This document shows positions 33,200 through 41,779 of a DNA stretch of 64,000 nt, one piece after another. The stretch is from Rhizobiaceae bacterium (GTDB taxonomy: Bacteria; Pseudomonadota; Alphaproteobacteria; Rhizobiales; Rhizobiaceae). The notes under the pieces were generated by a model that was given only the letters and a program-made list of their open reading frames with translations, searched no databases and had not been told where the DNA came from. Made by a program: the position numbers and the translations under genes. Each line of letters starts with the position of its first letter. The first letter of the stretch is position 1. The DNA lies in assembly GCA_029233925.1 (NCBI GenBank), contig JARGOX010000005.1, positions 62,001 through 126,000 of the forward strand, given 5' to 3'.

Positions 33200-33619
33200 C
33201 TAGTCAGATTGAAGTCTGAAACGAGGCAGATCCAGACCGAAATCCCTCGCGATCGCCAGTTCAACATCAGCACCGATGTACAGGCCTTGCCCCTCGGGAT
33301 GTCCGATGATGTTGCTGATCATCCGCGGGCCTTCGGCCAGTTCAACGATGGCGACGTTATAGGGGACGCGATCCTCCAGATGGGGCGCGTAGGCCTTATG
33401 GTAGACTACCCATGACACGAGCTTCCCCCGGCCGCTCGCCGGTTGCCATTGCGGATCAGCGGCAAGACAATTCGGACAGTTTTCTCTCGCGGGAAGCCAC
33501 TGGTGCCCGCAAGCACGACAATGCTGGAAGTCGAGCCTGCCCTGAGACAAGGCCGACCAATAGGGCGCATTCGTGGCGTTCCTTGTTATATCGGGCCGTG
33601 TTACATCGGGAATGCTCAT
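33200..33619 (-). CDS. DUF35 OB-fold acyl-CoA-associated protein
   Basis: 139 residues. The N-terminal zinc-ribbon (FQHCRACGHQWLPARENCPNC, four Cys) and C-terminal OB-fold (GKLVSWVVYHKAYAPHLEDR, YNVAIVELAEGPRMISNI) define the DUF35/ChsH2-type partner of SCP2-like thiolases. Such pairs act in thiolytic or retro-aldol cleavage of branched acyl-CoAs, for example the Ltp2-ChsH2 DUF35 pair of steroid side-chain breakdown. The start overlaps the thiolase stop (ATGA), supporting a physical complex. Confidence 0.9.
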   Translation of the reverse strand: MSIPDVTRPDITRNATNAPYWSALSQGRLDFQHCRACGHQWLPARENCPNCLAADPQWQPASGRGKLVSWVVYHKAYAPHLEDRVPYNVAIVELAEGPRMISNIIGHPEGQGLYIGADVELAIARDFGLDLPRFRLQSD

Positions 33620-34746
33620 CCGGCCGCTCCCAGTATCAACGTAGCATGAGTGTGCATCGATCCTCCCTGATTGGATATGAGGCCGTAACTGGCGCCATTG
33701 ACCTGCAGAAGGGCCTCGTTGCGAAGCTGCCTCACCGCCTCGATAATCAGTTGAAGTCCCGGCGTCCCTGACTCTGAAAGCAAGCCGCCGGAGGTGTTGA
33801 ACGGCAGCCAGCCGCCTAAGCCAAGCCCTTCAGCGAGGGCTTTCGCTCCTGCCTGTCCACGAGGCGCAAGTCCATAGTCTTCAAGGGTTTGCAGGACTGT
33901 GACGGTAAAACAGTCATAGATCTGGGCAAAGCTGACGCCGCCCCGGTCAATCTTTGCCTGGGCGAAGGCCATGTCCGCGCTTTCTACGGCTTTGGTGCGC
34001 AGAAGGTCAGGCCGCAAATGCACCTCCCAGCTCTCCTGCCCCTGCCCCATTCCAAGAATTGGAACAGCCCGAACATTGCCTCTGCGTCTGGCATCACCAT
34101 CACTGGTCATGACGAGTGCGGCCCCCCCATCCGAAACAAGGCACATGTCATCACGCCTGAGTGGCTCGATTACGTAGGGACTTGCCAGATAGGCGTCCAT
34201 CGTAAGCGGCAGCCTGAGATGAGCCTTCGGGTTTTGAGCTCCGTGATTTCGCGCCGCCAGCGCGACAGCAGCAAAATGTTCGTCTGGGGTTTTGTAACGT
34301 TCCCGGTATGCCTGGTGGATCATCGCATAACCGGCTGCAGTAGAGTACCAGCCCATGATGGCGTCATCGCCTCGCGGCCGGTGGTAAACCGCATGACTAC
34401 CCGTGCGTGCCGTGTCGCCATAGCAGATCAGCGCGTTTTTGATGAGACCCGCATCAATCGCAAGTGCCGCATAGGTCATCAGACCGATATTGGCCGCCCC
34501 GCCCTGGTCCAACGCGCATCCGATTGCGGGCTGAAGGCCGAGTGCCTCCGAAACTTTCTGGCCATACAGGATTGTCGGCGAGGAATTGGCCATCTTCACG
34601 AAGACTCCATCAATCTCCGCTTTTTCTATACCAGCATCAGCAATCGCTTCACGCGCAGCCTCGACGATAAGATCTACCCGATCCCGGCCTGGGTGTTTGC
34701 CATAGACCGTATTCCCGACGCCGGATATAACGACCTTGCCCTGCAT
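33616..34746 (-). CDS. SCP2-type thiolase / acyl-CoA lyase
   Basis: 376 residues of the nonspecific lipid-transfer-like thiolase group. GVGNTVYGKHPGRDRVDLIV starts the fold. The QIYDCFTVTVLQTLEDYG motif and NTSGGLLSESGTPGLQLIIEA replace the canonical HP-G thiolase motifs, as in aldolase-type Ltp proteins. It probably cleaves a beta-ketoacyl- or beta-hydroxyacyl-CoA, with DUF35 as partner. The ATG shares bases with the CoA-transferase stop (TAATG). Canonical thiolase activity is not certain. Confidence 0.88.
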   Translation of the reverse strand: MQGKVVISGVGNTVYGKHPGRDRVDLIVEAAREAIADAGIEKAEIDGVFVKMANSSPTILYGQKVSEALGLQPAIGCALDQGGAANIGLMTYAALAIDAGLIKNALICYGDTARTGSHAVYHRPRGDDAIMGWYSTAAGYAMIHQAYRERYKTPDEHFAAVALAARNHGAQNPKAHLRLPLTMDAYLASPYVIEPLRRDDMCLVSDGGAALVMTSDGDARRRGNVRAVPILGMGQGQESWEVHLRPDLLRTKAVESADMAFAQAKIDRGGVSFAQIYDCFTVTVLQTLEDYGLAPRGQAGAKALAEGLGLGGWLPFNTSGGLLSESGTPGLQLIIEAVRQLRNEALLQVNGASYGLISNQGGSMHTHATLILGAAG

Positions 34747-35954
34747 TAGATGGCACCTTCTTCGCGCAACCCTGCAATCTCGGCTGCATCCAAACCAAGT
34801 TCGCCGTAGACGCCCTCATTGTGCTCACCATATCCTGGCGAGCACACATAAGGCTGGGGCTCGGTATCTGCATACTGCAATGGCGTATTGTTTAGTGTGA
34901 TGACGCCATAGTCCGGGTGATCGACCTCGAACAGGGTCCCCTGCTCGTGTAAAACCGGATCACTCATGACCTCCATCAGATCACGGACTGGTGCATGCGG
35001 GACCTTGTTTCGCTGGAGCAGCACACACAACTCTGTTTTCGTGCGACCGGAAGTAAACGCCTCTACAAGGTCATCGACGAAATCCATGTTCTGCACCCGA
35101 TCAACCATGCTGACAACGCGCGGATCGGTGGCCATTTCCGTTTGACCTATCGCAGCCAGCAGTCCATGCCAGTGCTTGTCGTTATTACAGATGATGGCGA
35201 TATAGCCGTCGCTTGTCGAATAAACATTGTAAGGAGAGAGAGACAGGCCGCCATGGCGGTTGCCGGTTCTCGGGGGAATGTCATTGCGAGCTCCGTGCAG
35301 CATCCCGATATTCGACGCCATCGCGGGATAGACAGAGTCCAGCATCGAAATATCGATGCGTGCGCCCAGTCCAGTTCTTTCGCGACGGAACAACGCTGAA
35401 ACGATCGCGCTATAGAGATGCGAGCCGCCGAAGAAGTCGCATAAGGCGGCTCCGGCTTTGGTGGGCGGACCGTCCGGATATCCGGTCACGCTCATAACGC
35501 CCGACATCGCCTGAACGGTAAGGTCCATGGCCATGAGGTCGCGATATCCGCCCTCCTGGCCGTAGCCGGAACCAGATGCCATTATGATATTCGGCTTTCG
35601 CGCGCGCAGTGCCTCATATCCGATGCCGAGACGGTCCATGACGCCCGGAGAGAAGTTTTCCGCCACTACATCGGCGCTTTCGACCAGTTTGAGAAACAGT
35701 TCCAGTCCCTTCGCCGACTTGAGATTGAGCGAGACTGACTTCTTGCATCCGTTGAGCATGGCAAACGGCATGAAAGAGCCCGCCCGGCCATCGCGCCTAC
35801 GCAGATATTCACCACCCGGAGGCTCTATCTTGATCACATCAGCCCCAGCCATGGCCATCAGGAACGTGGCATAGGGCCCATTGTAGATCTGGGTCAGATC
35901 AAGAACGCGAATTCCAACCAGCGGCTGGGCAGCAATGACATCAGCTTCAGCCAC
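34746..35954 (-). CDS. CaiB/BaiF type III CoA-transferase
   Basis: About 402 residues. LVGIRVLDLTQIYNGPYATF, then ADVIKIEPPGGEYLRR, is the N-terminal CoA-binding block. The catalytic Asp lies in MAMDLTVQAMSGVMSVTGYP. Type III CoA-transferases move CoA between a thioester and a free carboxylate, which would activate the acid made by the aldehyde dehydrogenase. GTG 35954 follows GGAGG at eight bases and is taken as start; an ATG at 35969 lies inside that ribosome site. It follows the crotonase gene directly. Confidence 0.88.
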   Translation of the reverse strand: MAEADVIAAQPLVGIRVLDLTQIYNGPYATFLMAMAGADVIKIEPPGGEYLRRRDGRAGSFMPFAMLNGCKKSVSLNLKSAKGLELFLKLVESADVVAENFSPGVMDRLGIGYEALRARKPNIIMASGSGYGQEGGYRDLMAMDLTVQAMSGVMSVTGYPDGPPTKAGAALCDFFGGSHLYSAIVSALFRRERTGLGARIDISMLDSVYPAMASNIGMLHGARNDIPPRTGNRHGGLSLSPYNVYSTSDGYIAIICNNDKHWHGLLAAIGQTEMATDPRVVSMVDRVQNMDFVDDLVEAFTSGRTKTELCVLLQRNKVPHAPVRDLMEVMSDPVLHEQGTLFEVDHPDYGVITLNNTPLQYADTEPQPYVCSPGYGEHNEGVYGELGLDAAEIAGLREEGAI

Positions 35955-35955
35955 C

Positions 35956-36735
35956 TCAGCTACCTCCATATTTCGGCTGGGTCTTGTTCGCAAACGCTTC
36001 CCTGCCAATCTTGACGTCTTCCGATCCCTGCAACATCGCGTTGACGAATTGCTCGAGCCTCAATCCTTCCGACAGCGGCAGGTCAAACGAGCGCACGGCA
36101 AGTTCCTTGGCTGCGCGGACGGCCAGCGGTGCATTGCGGCCAAGTCTTTCTGCCAGGTCCATAGCCGTGGGCAACAGATCCCGCCGTTCGACCACCCGGT
36201 TGACGAGTCCCCAGCGCAATGCCGTATCGGCATCAATGTCGTCGCCAAGCAACAGCATCTCCATGGCGATCGCATATGGCATCTGCTTCATGATGCGCTG
36301 GGTTCCGCCATTGGCCGCGATAATACCGCGGCGAACTTCGCTCAGTCCAATTTTCACGCCCTTGACGGCCACCCGCAGGTCTGTCGCCAGCATCAGTGTC
36401 ATGCCGCCGCCGACACAGGTGCCGTTGATTGCACAGATGACGGGCTTCCAGACTTCCAGACCGCGATTCAGCAACTGGTTTTGCTGGGTCTGCCAATGCT
36501 CCGAGAGGGCTCGTTCGCGCCCAATCCACGACTTGAGATCAGCCCCGGCGCTGAAGGAACGTTCACCGGCGCCTGTCAGAACAGCCACATTGATCGCATC
36601 GTCATCACGGACGCGACGCCAGACGTCACCCAAAGCCTCGTAATGTTCTGCGTCCAGCGCGTTTGCACACTCCGGTCGGTTGATGATAATCAGCGCAATG
36701 CCGTCTGCGAGGTCGAAATCAATTGACACAATCAA
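35956..36735 (-). CDS. Enoyl-CoA hydratase/isomerase (crotonase) family protein
   Basis: 259 residues. The oxyanion-hole stretch ERSFSAGADLKSW and the GTCVGGGMTLMLATDLRVA plus LSEVRRGIIAANGGTQRI blocks show the crotonase fold. Where rat hydratase has the first acid, GGGCEL, this protein has GGGMTL, so one of the two hydratase Glu residues appears replaced; the second (LSE) is kept. Isomerase, lyase or ring-cleaving chemistry is therefore as likely as simple hydration. The start overlaps the acyl-CoA dehydrogenase stop (ATGA). Confidence 0.88.
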   Translation of the reverse strand: MIVSIDFDLADGIALIIINRPECANALDAEHYEALGDVWRRVRDDDAINVAVLTGAGERSFSAGADLKSWIGRERALSEHWQTQQNQLLNRGLEVWKPVICAINGTCVGGGMTLMLATDLRVAVKGVKIGLSEVRRGIIAANGGTQRIMKQMPYAIAMEMLLLGDDIDADTALRWGLVNRVVERRDLLPTAMDLAERLGRNAPLAVRAAKELAVRSFDLPLSEGLRLEQFVNAMLQGSEDVKIGREAFANKTQPKYGGS

Positions 36736-37910
36736 CTCCTCAACAACTGGCGAGCAAGCACCATGCGGTGCACCTCGGATGGGCCTTCGCCGATACGCTT
36801 GATACGGAGTTCCCGATACCAGCGCTCCAGCGGCATTTCGCGCGCAAGGCCCATGCCACCCAGAATCTGGACGCAGCGGTCGACAACACGACCCGCAGTT
36901 TCTGTGGCAACCACCTTGGCGATGGACGCATCGGTCTTGATATCTTTTCCAAGATCTCCGTTCCAGGCTGCCTGGTAGGTCAGCAGCCGTGCGGCGCGCA
37001 ATTCCATCTCGCTGTCAGCGATCATCCACTGAATCGCCTGCTTGTCGGAGAGGAGCGATTTGTGGACATTGCGTTGCTTGGCCCAGTCGATCGCGATTGA
37101 CAAAGCCGCCTGAGCCACACCGATTACGCCGGCGGCATAAGGTACGCGTGCGTGCACGAGCCATTTCTGGCAGATCGCGAAACCTTGCCCTTCCTCGCCC
37201 AGACGGCTTGTCTCGGGAACCTCTACGTTATCGAACACCACTTCGTAAGGTGCGTAGGAACGGATCACTCCTATCTCGTGGCAGGAAATGCCGGGCGTCT
37301 CCCTGTCCACGACAAAAGCGGTGATCCCATTGCCGCCATCGGATCGATCCGTGCGGGCAAACACGATTCCCCAGTCAGCGTTTTCGGCGCCGGTAATCCA
37401 CATCTTTGTGCCGTTGATTATGTAGCGGTCACCCGTGCGCTCCGCCCGTGTCTTTATCGTTCGGCTGGGGTCAGATCCCCCGCCCGCCTCGGATATCGCG
37501 ACAAAATTCTTTTTGCCTCCCTCGATACCTGCAACTCCATATTTCCGGCGCTGCTCTTCGGTGCCAAGCCAGATGACGGAAGGCGGATCAATGCCGAATG
37601 CGCCGCAGGCGGGTACATAAGCGCCCATCCGGCATTTGGCAGCTTCTTCGGCAACAACGACCTGACCCAATAGACCGAGACCGCCGCCGCCGTATTCCTC
37701 CGGTGAAGCCATGCACCAAAGGCCGGCGGCTCTGGCCGCCTTGCGCAACGCCGCAAGCTCAGCCGCAGGAAGCGAATAGCTGTCGTGAGGCTGCCGCTCC
37801 TCCACCGGACGCACCTTTTCAATCATGAATCGACTGATCGTGTCGCGGAGCATTACCAAATGCTCGGGAAGCTCCCAAGCGCCAGAAATGTCTGCATCCG
37901 AGCTATTCAT
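36732..37910 (-). CDS. Acyl-CoA dehydrogenase
   Basis: A 392-residue FAD enzyme and the first gene of the catabolic run. SEAGGGSDPSRTIKTRAERT and WITGAENADWGIVFART form the flavin-binding middle domain. LGGMGLAREMPLERWYRELR followed by RIGEGPSEVHRM ends the protein, with a candidate catalytic Glu in the EG motif. It would form an alpha,beta-unsaturated acyl-CoA. Its ATG follows a GGAG, and the 18-bp putative operator lies about 10 bp upstream (37920-37937). Confidence 0.93.
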   Translation of the reverse strand: MNSSDADISGAWELPEHLVMLRDTISRFMIEKVRPVEERQPHDSYSLPAAELAALRKAARAAGLWCMASPEEYGGGGLGLLGQVVVAEEAAKCRMGAYVPACGAFGIDPPSVIWLGTEEQRRKYGVAGIEGGKKNFVAISEAGGGSDPSRTIKTRAERTGDRYIINGTKMWITGAENADWGIVFARTDRSDGGNGITAFVVDRETPGISCHEIGVIRSYAPYEVVFDNVEVPETSRLGEEGQGFAICQKWLVHARVPYAAGVIGVAQAALSIAIDWAKQRNVHKSLLSDKQAIQWMIADSEMELRAARLLTYQAAWNGDLGKDIKTDASIAKVVATETAGRVVDRCVQILGGMGLAREMPLERWYRELRIKRIGEGPSEVHRMVLARQLLRS

Positions 37911-37919
37911 ACCGACTCC

Positions 37920-37937
37920 ATATCATTATTCGATATT
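37920..37937. promoter_or_regulatory. Putative IclR operator, copy 1
   Basis: ATATCATTATTCGATATT, identical to 25249-25266, lies just upstream of the ribosome site of the first catabolic gene and in the region divergent with the iclR-type gene. A related palindrome CGATATATCG lies at 38018-38027, nearer the regulator start. Confidence 0.6.
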
Positions 37938-38053
37938 TTATATTGATAAATCGCACAATACGACAATTTTCTAGAGAATCAACCTTGATCTATCGATGCC
38001 CCCTATTTATCTTTATGCGATATATCGAAGGCTCTCTCTGACAGAGGAATCCC

Positions 38054-38830
38054 ATGAGTGCCACGCTCGGCAAAGGTTTACGGCTGCTTGAAGCGCTTTG
38101 TTTAACGCGCGAACCAGTGGGCATAACCACACTTTCGCGTGAAATTGACATGAACCTGAGTGCTGTACAAAGGCTTCTGGGAACCCTCGTGGCGTCCGGC
38201 TATGCTGAGCAAGTCCAGGGAAGAAGATATCGCGCCACCTTGATGACGTGGGAAATCGGGGCGCAGGTGTTGCGCGGAGACTCAATTCGCCGGTCAGTGC
38301 ATCCGATTTTGCGCCAGGCAGCGCATACCACCGGCTACACCGCCTTTTTCATGATGAACAATGTCCCGTTTGCCACTTATTTCGACAAAGTCGAGGGGAG
38401 GAACGGAGTTGTGTATTCAGCAGAACTGGGAACCACCGTTCCAATTGGGGCGACCGCATCGGGATTGGCAATCGCTGCCTTTCTCGACGCCGATCAGCGT
38501 GAGAAACTGCTTGCGCCTGCAAAGCGCAGCCAGGTCGAATACACTCCCCCAACCGACAGCACATCATTCGAAGCAACACTCGCGACGATCCGCGACCAAC
38601 GGTATGCGACCTCCCAGAGTGGCTTCCGCAAAGGCGTCAATTCCATCGCCGCTCCGGTATGGATTGAAAACGGCAGTGTCTGCGGATCCATTGCGCTTAC
38701 CGCAGACGAGAACGAGTTGAAGGCCGAAGACTTCGCCGAACTCGGCCGGGTTGTTGTGCGATGGGCAGACGAAGCGACAGTGCAGCTCGGCGGAATTCCC
38801 TACCCACAGGACCAATACTCGCACACATAG
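38054..38830 (+). CDS. IclR-family transcriptional regulator
   Basis: 258 residues. The N-terminal winged HTH (GLRLLEALCLTREPVGITTL, MNLSAVQRLLGTLVASGY) is followed by the IclR effector domain (LGTTVPIGATASGLAIAAFL, SGFRKGVNSIAAPVWIENGS). A GAGGA precedes ATG 38054. It is transcribed divergently from the catabolic operon, with 143 bp between. It is the obvious candidate to bind the repeated 18-bp element and respond to a pathway intermediate. Whether it activates or represses cannot be read from sequence. Confidence 0.92.
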   Translation: MSATLGKGLRLLEALCLTREPVGITTLSREIDMNLSAVQRLLGTLVASGYAEQVQGRRYRATLMTWEIGAQVLRGDSIRRSVHPILRQAAHTTGYTAFFMMNNVPFATYFDKVEGRNGVVYSAELGTTVPIGATASGLAIAAFLDADQREKLLAPAKRSQVEYTPPTDSTSFEATLATIRDQRYATSQSGFRKGVNSIAAPVWIENGSVCGSIALTADENELKAEDFAELGRVVVRWADEATVQLGGIPYPQDQYSHT

Positions 38831-39668
38831 GTATTCGTCTGTGCGGATCAGCCTGGCCTCAGCCTATTGAATTTCCAGGGTAAGACTGCGATAAAACCGA
38901 TGAACCAATGCTCATGGAGTAGAGCATTTTGCTGCTTTCTGAACCAGGTTGCCCGGCTGAAGCTGATGACATCCATTTCCGGTTAACAGACCTTCGTCGC
39001 CCACACAGGCGCGGCTGGAGGCCACCCGCAGCGAATGACGATGGGTTTTCGCCTTACCCTAAACGCTTCTGCCCGGCCTGCCCAATTCGCAGGAATCGTT
39101 GATACCCTTGCGAAAGCAATCAGCGCTTTGCAAACGGTCGAAGTCCTCTATGCCATCGCCCAGATCAATGCGTGGAACAGGTTGGCGATTGCTGGTGGGT
39201 TGGGCGGGCTGATTGGAGGGGCGGGCAGGTTGAATCCGATCTGACGCCATAGGCCTCTGGCGCGTGTCGTGCCATGGGCCCGGCAAAAGAGAAGATGGCG
39301 ATGCCGTTCGCCCAAAAGGGCCGCGACTTGAGAGGTTTTGACAGAACCTCGTTCGCAGCGTGCAAAACAGCCCCAAGTCCGGCCAATCCTGTTCAGCGCA
39401 ACGCATTGCGCTTTACTTTCACAGCGCACGACCTCAGGTTGGTGATTGTACAAAACTGATGAAGCCTATTATGGGTGTCAGGCCATTTCGCTTCGCCGTG
39501 TCAAGTCCATCATCCTTGCCTTGCGGATGCAGGCAGATCGTGGTGGATAACAAGGGGGCGAAGAGTTCGTCGCCAGTGACCCTCCGCTGCCTCAAACGCC
39601 TCGACGGATGCGGAAGCATTGCTGTATGACACGGGCCAAGCCTGCCAAGAAACACGAAAGTCGACCAA
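38831..39668. other. Gene-poor stretch with a parDE relic
   Basis: The only recognised content is the parD-parE junction relic at 39006-39060. Several short frames occur (for example 39274-39459), but none shows a domain or a clear ribosome site. No hairpin or repeat stands out. Confidence 0.5.
39006..39060 (+). pseudogene. Relic of a parD-parE junction
   Basis: The 55 bp from CAGGCGCGGCTGGAGGCC to GGGTTTTCGCCTTACCCT resemble 18556-18610 (end of parD, start of parE), including a 23-base identical run (TGACGATGGGTTTTCG then CCTTACC). Sequence before and after does not match, so neither gene is whole. It points to a second TA copy that decayed or recombined away. Confidence 0.75.
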
Positions 39669-40745
39669 ATGACACGGGACTATTCCCAACTCTGGCCATC
39701 GAAAGGTTCCGATGACCTTCAAAAGCGCAAACGCTCACAACTGGAAATCCTCGGCTGGAAACCTTTCTTCAGTCAGCAGCTTACGCTTGATGATCTGGCC
39801 GCCGCATCGCCTGTTCGGGTAACCGAGGTCCACAGAACCGGCCTGCACGTGCTTGGCGAAGGCATTGATGCAATTGTCCCCCCGGGACTTGACGCAACCG
39901 TGGGTGACTGGCTGCTCTATGATGCAAACCAACCCACCCATAGCAGGCTTCTGGAACGCACCAGCCTGTTTGAGCGGCGCGCTGCAGGCACAGGTCGCAA
40001 ACGGCAGTTGATCGCTGCCAATGTGGATACGGTGTTCATCGTCTCCTCCTGCAACAGGGACTTCAACGTCGCACGGCTTGAACGCTATGTGGCCATGGCC
40101 TTCGAAGCGGAGGTAACGCCGGTTATCCTGCTGACAAAAGCTGATCTCTGCGACGATCCCGCACCCTATGTTGACGCGGCACGCGCCATTTCCAACCGCG
40201 TTACTGTGGAGGCGCTCAACGCATTGAGCGACGAACCCAATGACAGGCTCGCACCCTGGTGCAAACCCGGCCAGACTGTGGCGTTTCTGGGGTCTTCGGG
40301 CGTGGGGAAATCGACATTGGTCAATACGCTTTTGAACGAAAGCGTGGCCGATACCGCTGCCATTCGGGACGACGACAGCAAGGGCCGTCATACGACGTCA
40401 CGGCGGCAATTGCACTTCTCGCCTGACGGCTGCGCGGTGCTGGATACGCCTGGAATGCGTGAGCTGCAGCTTACCGATGTCGAAGCCGGCATCGCTGATG
40501 TCTTTTCCGACCTCGCCGACTTGGCAAGCCAGTGCCGGTTCCGCGATTGCCAACACGACAGTGAACCCGGCTGTGCCGTTCAGGCTGCCTTGGCACGGGG
40601 CGATATTGAGCCCTCGCGATATGCACGGTGGCACAAATTGGCCGCCGAAGAAAGATTCAATTCCGCCTCTCTGACGGAACGCAAAGCCGGTGACAAATCA
40701 CTGCGCAAAGTGATCCGCTCTATTCAAAAGAAGAACAAGAAGTAA
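39669..40745 (+). CDS. rsgA: Ribosome small subunit-dependent GTPase A
   Basis: 358 residues with the circularly permuted GTPase order: G4 TKAD comes before G1 GSSGVGKST and G3 DTPG. An N-terminal OB-like segment (SPVRVTEVHRTGLHV) and a C-terminal zinc finger (CRFRDCQHDSEPGC, a C/H knuckle) complete RsgA. It helps late 30S subunit maturation. ATG 39669 gives MTRDYSQLWPSKG. It stands alone with no operon partners and is the only housekeeping gene in this stretch. Confidence 0.95.
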   Translation: MTRDYSQLWPSKGSDDLQKRKRSQLEILGWKPFFSQQLTLDDLAAASPVRVTEVHRTGLHVLGEGIDAIVPPGLDATVGDWLLYDANQPTHSRLLERTSLFERRAAGTGRKRQLIAANVDTVFIVSSCNRDFNVARLERYVAMAFEAEVTPVILLTKADLCDDPAPYVDAARAISNRVTVEALNALSDEPNDRLAPWCKPGQTVAFLGSSGVGKSTLVNTLLNESVADTAAIRDDDSKGRHTTSRRQLHFSPDGCAVLDTPGMRELQLTDVEAGIADVFSDLADLASQCRFRDCQHDSEPGCAVQAALARGDIEPSRYARWHKLAAEERFNSASLTERKAGDKSLRKVIRSIQKKNKK

Positions 40746-40756
40746 GATCAGACTGA

Positions 40757-40777
40757 TGCTGCAGCGTCCATGCAGCA
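40757..40777. terminator. Small hairpin between convergent genes
   Basis: TGCTGCA, loop GCGTCCA, TGCAGCA lies just past the rsgA stop and before the stop of the PanE-like gene. No T-run, so the role is uncertain. Confidence 0.3.
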
Positions 40778-40795
40778 CGCAGGCCCGTCACAAAA

Positions 40796-41779
40796 TTACC
40801 CATAGAGCCCGCGATCACGGGCCATGCGCGTGACGATGGCGCACAAGACATCGAGCGAGGGCGTTTCGAGCCCGGCGGACCTTGCAAAGGCCTGCGGTGC
40901 ACGCACGATCTCGCCGATTTCCATCGGGCGGCCCAATTCATAATCCTGCAGCAGCGATGGTTTGTGATCCGGGATACGCGTCAGAAGATCGTCAACATTG
41001 AGCAGATGGTCGATGGGGAAACCATGGGCTGCAGCTATTTGAAGGCCTTCCGCCATGATGCGGCGATAGATTGTTTCAAGCTCCGGATCCTGCCGCGAAA
41101 TCGAAGACCTGTTGCCCGTTGCCAGGGCAATCGCCGAGCCACTCATGTTGACCAGGAGCTTGACCCAGATCAGTTCGCGAATATCGCCCTCGGGTGGCGG
41201 TGCGGCAATGCCGGCCTTCTCCAGGGTTGCGCGCAAGGCGTCCATGTCGATCGCGCATTGCGGCGTGATGCCGCCCATGGAGAGCCGGTTCTGTTGCGGC
41301 GTATTGTTCTTGACAACTCCTGGTTCAACCACAGCATTTGCAGAAAAGATGCTGCCGCCGATGATCTGCTCCGGCGCCATGTCTGCGAGGAACGCATCGG
41401 CCAGCTTGAAAAGCGGCAGATCGGGCGGCGCGGGTTTGTCGTTCAGTCCGACGGGATACCACCAGGGAATGCCGTTTTGCACGAAAACCACGGCGGTGTG
41501 CGGTGTCAGCAAGGGTTTCATCTTGTCGGCAATCGCCGCCAGCCCTGTGGCTTTCATCGTGACAAAGACAATGTCCTGAGGCTCCAGTTCGGACGGATCC
41601 TCACAGGCTTTCGGGTTCACCGTCCAGGACTTGTCTGCCTGAAGGAGTGTCAGCCCGCGCGTGCGGATCGCGTCGAGATGGGCCCCGCGCGCGATGATCG
41701 ATACGTCCATTCCCGCATTGGCCAGTTTGACCGCAATATGGCTGCCGACAGCGCCGGCGCCAAAAACACATACCCGCAT
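40796..41779 (-). CDS. Ketopantoate reductase (PanE/ApbA) family protein
   Basis: 327 residues. MRVCVFGAGAVGSHIAVKLA is the NADP Rossmann motif. The catalytic Lys is in the IWVKLLVNMSGSAIALATGN helix, and the C-terminal half (RPMEIGEIVRAPQAFARSAG) is the PanE helical domain. Family members reduce 2-dehydropantoate to pantoate, but many catabolic paralogs act on other 2-oxo acids. Location next to a GntR-type regulator and an aromatic-type cluster leaves both options open, so no symbol is given. Confidence 0.85.
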   Translation of the reverse strand: MRVCVFGAGAVGSHIAVKLANAGMDVSIIARGAHLDAIRTRGLTLLQADKSWTVNPKACEDPSELEPQDIVFVTMKATGLAAIADKMKPLLTPHTAVVFVQNGIPWWYPVGLNDKPAPPDLPLFKLADAFLADMAPEQIIGGSIFSANAVVEPGVVKNNTPQQNRLSMGGITPQCAIDMDALRATLEKAGIAAPPPEGDIRELIWVKLLVNMSGSAIALATGNRSSISRQDPELETIYRRIMAEGLQIAAAHGFPIDHLLNVDDLLTRIPDHKPSLLQDYELGRPMEIGEIVRAPQAFARSAGLETPSLDVLCAIVTRMARDRGLYG

